Source of the DNA: JAZBPO01 sp963691775
GTDB taxonomy: Bacteria > Pseudomonadota > Gammaproteobacteria > Pseudomonadales > Azotimanducaceae
Direction: 5' to 3'
Length of the DNA stretch: 64,000 bases
NCBI GenBank assembly: GCA_963691775.1
Contig: OY829369.1
Span: forward strand, 3,038,001-3,102,000
Shown here: positions 62,186 to 64,000 of the stretch, piece after piece
Layout of the letters: each line of letters begins with the position of its first letter
Position numbering within the stretch: the stretch's first letter is position 1
Position numbers and translations under genes: made by a program
The notes under the pieces: generated by a model
What the model saw: only the letters and a program-made list of their open reading frames with translations
What the model was told of the DNA's origin: nothing
Databases searched by the model: none

Positions 62186-63838
62186 ATGATTCGCAAGATC
62201 GCTCTGGCAGTCGCATCCGCTTCTTTCCTCGTCGCCTGCGGTGGCGGCGGTGACATCAATCTCGCACCGACCAACATCGACAATTCCGTGGATAACAGCA
62301 CGTCCGGCGGAAGCGGCGGCGGCACCAACCCCTGCGCGCAGTACACGGATGCTGGGGGTACCGTAGTCCGGGGGAGCTTCGACGGCCAGAACTGCACCTA
62401 CACTTCCGGCTTCGTCGGCGTGGGCAATCCGCTGACGGTCGATCTCACCATTCCGTTCATCTCGGGCGTACACATCTTCGAGGACAGCCTCTTCGTCGGA
62501 GAGAACGTCGACTCTGGCCAGGCGCCCGCGGAAGGTGCGGGCCCCACGCTGACCATCCGTGCTGGAAACACGCTCGCGTTCCTGGATTCCCAGGACTACG
62601 TCCTGATACATCGCGGTTCGCAGATCGTCGCGAACGGGAGCCCGACGGCGCCGATCACCTTCACGGCGTTCTCCGACGCCGTGCTGGGCACGGCGGGCGC
62701 CGAGGACGTCTCGCTCTGGGGTGGTATCCAGATCAACGGCAACGGCATCACCAACAACTGCACCGATGACGAGCGCGCGGCGAACGCCTGCCACGTTCTC
62801 ACGGAGGGCCAGCCTTCCAACTACGGTGGCAGCACGAACACCGAGTCGTCAGGCAGTCTGCAGTTCACGGTGCTCAAGCATTCGGGCTTCGAGGTCGCAC
62901 CGGGCGACGAGCTCAACGGCATCACTTTCAACGCTATCGGTTCTGGCACGACGGTCGCGAACAACGAGGTCTACTCCACCTTCGACGACGGCTTCGAATT
63001 CTTCGGTGGTGCGGTCGCTGTCGAGAAGTTCGCGGCGGTCTACGTTCGTGACGACTCCATCGACTACTCGGACGGCTGGGTCGGCAGCATGACCGACGCG
63101 CTCGTCATTCACTCTCTGGGCGACGGCAACCGATGCATCGAAGCCGACAACATCGGTTCGGGTCGTTCCGAAGGCGGTGAGTCCCTCGATACGGTGCCGA
63201 CGACCAATCCGACGGTTACCGGCCTCACCTGCATCCCGTCCGGCAATGACGACGGCACGCACGGTGACTCCGAAGGCGTCCTGCTCCGCCTCGGCGCGCG
63301 CAGCCAGATCAGCAACATGATCGTGTTCGGCGGCTACGGCGAGACGGCCAACGGCTCCTCGAACGAGTGCCTTGAGTTCGACGACGGTGCAACGCGCACG
63401 GCAGCTCAGGGCGGCGAGACGACGATCACCGCATCGATCATCGCCTGCGCCACGGAGCCGACGAAGGACGATCTCCCGAACGGCGACACGATCGCTCAGT
63501 TCTTCACGAACACCGGTGCGGCCGACTACGGCTTCAACGTCGTCGACGTGACCTTCGACTTTGACGGTGACGACAGCACGGCCGACACGACGCAGCAGCA
63601 GGCGAACGTCATCGAGACGGATCCGAACAACGCGAACGTCTCGATCCTCGCGGCGGGCGACTTCCGCACGGCCGGCTACGACGCCGATGCCGACGTCACG
63701 ATCGTGATCGACGCGGCAGGCAACCAGATCGTCTTCCCGGGCCGCCTCGGTGCGGTGTCCTTGGACGACGACTGGACCACGGGTTGGACCTTCGGCCTCA
63801 ACGAGTCGAACCGCGCCCAGCCGCTCTACTTCAACTGA
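62186..63838 (+). CDS. Surface lipoprotein with right-handed beta-helix character
   Basis: 550-residue protein with a lipoprotein signal ending in VAC (Cys18) followed by a Gly/Asn/Ser-rich tether (19-50). The rest is rich in Asn, Gly and Asp with short hydrophobic repeats (LWGGIQINGNGITNNC, GSGTTVANNEVYSTFDDGFEFFGG) as in right-handed beta-helix proteins. Paired cysteines are scattered along it. Similar lipoproteins occur in marine gammaproteobacteria next to TonB-dependent receptors, and a new exported protein starts 94 bp downstream. Probably an outer-membrane surface protein of ligand capture; function unknown. GGGGG lies 8 nt before the ATG. Confidence 0.75.
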   Translation: MIRKIALAVASASFLVACGGGGDINLAPTNIDNSVDNSTSGGSGGGTNPCAQYTDAGGTVVRGSFDGQNCTYTSGFVGVGNPLTVDLTIPFISGVHIFEDSLFVGENVDSGQAPAEGAGPTLTIRAGNTLAFLDSQDYVLIHRGSQIVANGSPTAPITFTAFSDAVLGTAGAEDVSLWGGIQINGNGITNNCTDDERAANACHVLTEGQPSNYGGSTNTESSGSLQFTVLKHSGFEVAPGDELNGITFNAIGSGTTVANNEVYSTFDDGFEFFGGAVAVEKFAAVYVRDDSIDYSDGWVGSMTDALVIHSLGDGNRCIEADNIGSGRSEGGESLDTVPTTNPTVTGLTCIPSGNDDGTHGDSEGVLLRLGARSQISNMIVFGGYGETANGSSNECLEFDDGATRTAAQGGETTITASIIACATEPTKDDLPNGDTIAQFFTNTGAADYGFNVVDVTFDFDGDDSTADTTQQQANVIETDPNNANVSILAAGDFRTAGYDADADVTIVIDAAGNQIVFPGRLGAVSLDDDWTTGWTFGLNESNRAQPLYFN

Positions 63839-63863
63839 TCGGTCGAAGCAGAGCGCACGTGAT

Positions 63864-63898
63864 CGACGAAGTTTCGGTCCCCGACCGGTGCTTCGTCG
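63864..63898 (+). terminator. Strong nested hairpin between the lipoprotein and the next gene
   Basis: Outer stem CGACGAAG/CTTCGTCG (8 bp) and inner stem CGGTC/GACCG (5 bp) with a 3x3 internal loop and a CCC terminal loop. It lies 25 bp past the lipoprotein stop and 34 bp before the next ATG. There is no T-tract after it, so partial termination, attenuation or a processing/stabilising structure is more likely than a full stop. Confidence 0.65.
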
Positions 63899-63932
63899 GT
63901 TCCATGGGAACGCGAGCGGCAAGGGCCCGAGC

Positions 63933-64000
63933 ATGAAAACGCGAGCAAGCAATATCCTGTCGACGCTGCCGGTGGCTATTGCCCTGGTGTCAGCAGGCCA
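63933..64000 (+). CDS. 5' end of an exported protein (possibly a TonB-dependent receptor), cut by window edge
   Basis: Only 22 codons are visible: a basic start (MKTRASN) and a hydrophobic signal-peptide core (ILSTLPVAIALVSAG). The position directly after a beta-helix lipoprotein, with an intervening hairpin, suggests an outer-membrane receptor, but nothing in the visible part proves it. The rest lies beyond the window. Confidence 0.55.
   Translation, partial: MKTRASNILSTLPVAIALVSAG

Overview
The window is GC-rich bacterial chromosomal DNA, densely packed with genes on both strands, many of them overlapping by 4 bp (ATGA, GTGA or TTGA junctions). The gene content suggests an aerobic, probably environmental or marine gammaproteobacterium. 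The pointers are SelO, a YegD-type Hsp70, an EF-G outside the str operon, a PA4063-4066/zrg-like zinc cluster, Zur-box-like operators, several acyl-CoA and CoA-ester genes, and a lipoprotein followed by what may be a TonB-type receptor gene. I cannot name the genus. I found no rRNA, tRNA, CRISPR array, prophage or insertion sequence.

Layout. 0-4 kb: a minus-strand set for periplasmic redox chemistry, with 2Fe-2S and molybdopterin subunits of a Mo hydroxylase, a small c-type cytochrome and an FccB-type flavoprotein cut by the window edge. 4-8 kb: D-2-hydroxyacid dehydrogenase, acyl-CoA dehydrogenase, flavin reductase, nitronate monooxygenase. 8-15 kb: a metal (zinc) homeostasis island. It holds a MacB/LolD-type ATPase and permease with a DUF3299 protein (plus strand), facing DUF2796, MerC-like, CobW GTPase and DUF1826 genes (minus strand), with Zur-box-like operators at 11820 and 13647. 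Next to these lies an ArsR/SmtB repressor and His/Cys-rich protein pair with its own palindromic operator, and a second MerC-like gene. A second CobW/ZigA-type GTPase at 27.3 kb has a perfect Zur-box match at 27287-27299, so the zinc regulon extends beyond the island.

15-20 kb: an Hsp70-like ATPase, then an overlapping four-gene unit (DUF2141 protein, internally deleted carotenoid oxygenase, LytS-like kinase, LytTR regulator). 20-35 kb: RNase J, SelO, a CmcJ/NvfI-type oxidoreductase and cupin, START protein, RhlA-like hydrolase, JmjC-like cupin, ZigA, GDPD, oligoendopeptidase F, acyl-CoA ligase, an unknown membrane protein. 35-45 kb: pyruvate phosphate dikinase, arginase, EF-G, a hybrid sensor kinase, a gene-free kilobase and SapC. 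45-58 kb: LLM oxidoreductase, enoyl-CoA hydratase, MATE exporter, Nei/Fpg glycosylase, an amidase/adenylyltransferase fusion, two alpha/beta hydrolases, a DUF2256-DUF3253 protein, a class II photolyase fused to a renalase-like flavoprotein, TauE/SafE permease and a flippase-like protein. 58-64 kb: CitE-like lyase opposite MaoC hydratase and a DUF6614 protein, SMP-30 lactonase, GNAT, an unknown helical protein, and a beta-helix lipoprotein preceded by three 33-bp-phased repeats and followed by the start of another exported protein.

The most interesting items are the multi-layer zinc regulon (including a DUF1826 protein with a 2-oxoglutarate-oxygenase-like residue pattern), the photolyase fusion, the PncC-NadD fusion, the miniature carotenoid oxygenase embedded in a signalling operon, and the phased repeats at 61.9-62.0 kb.
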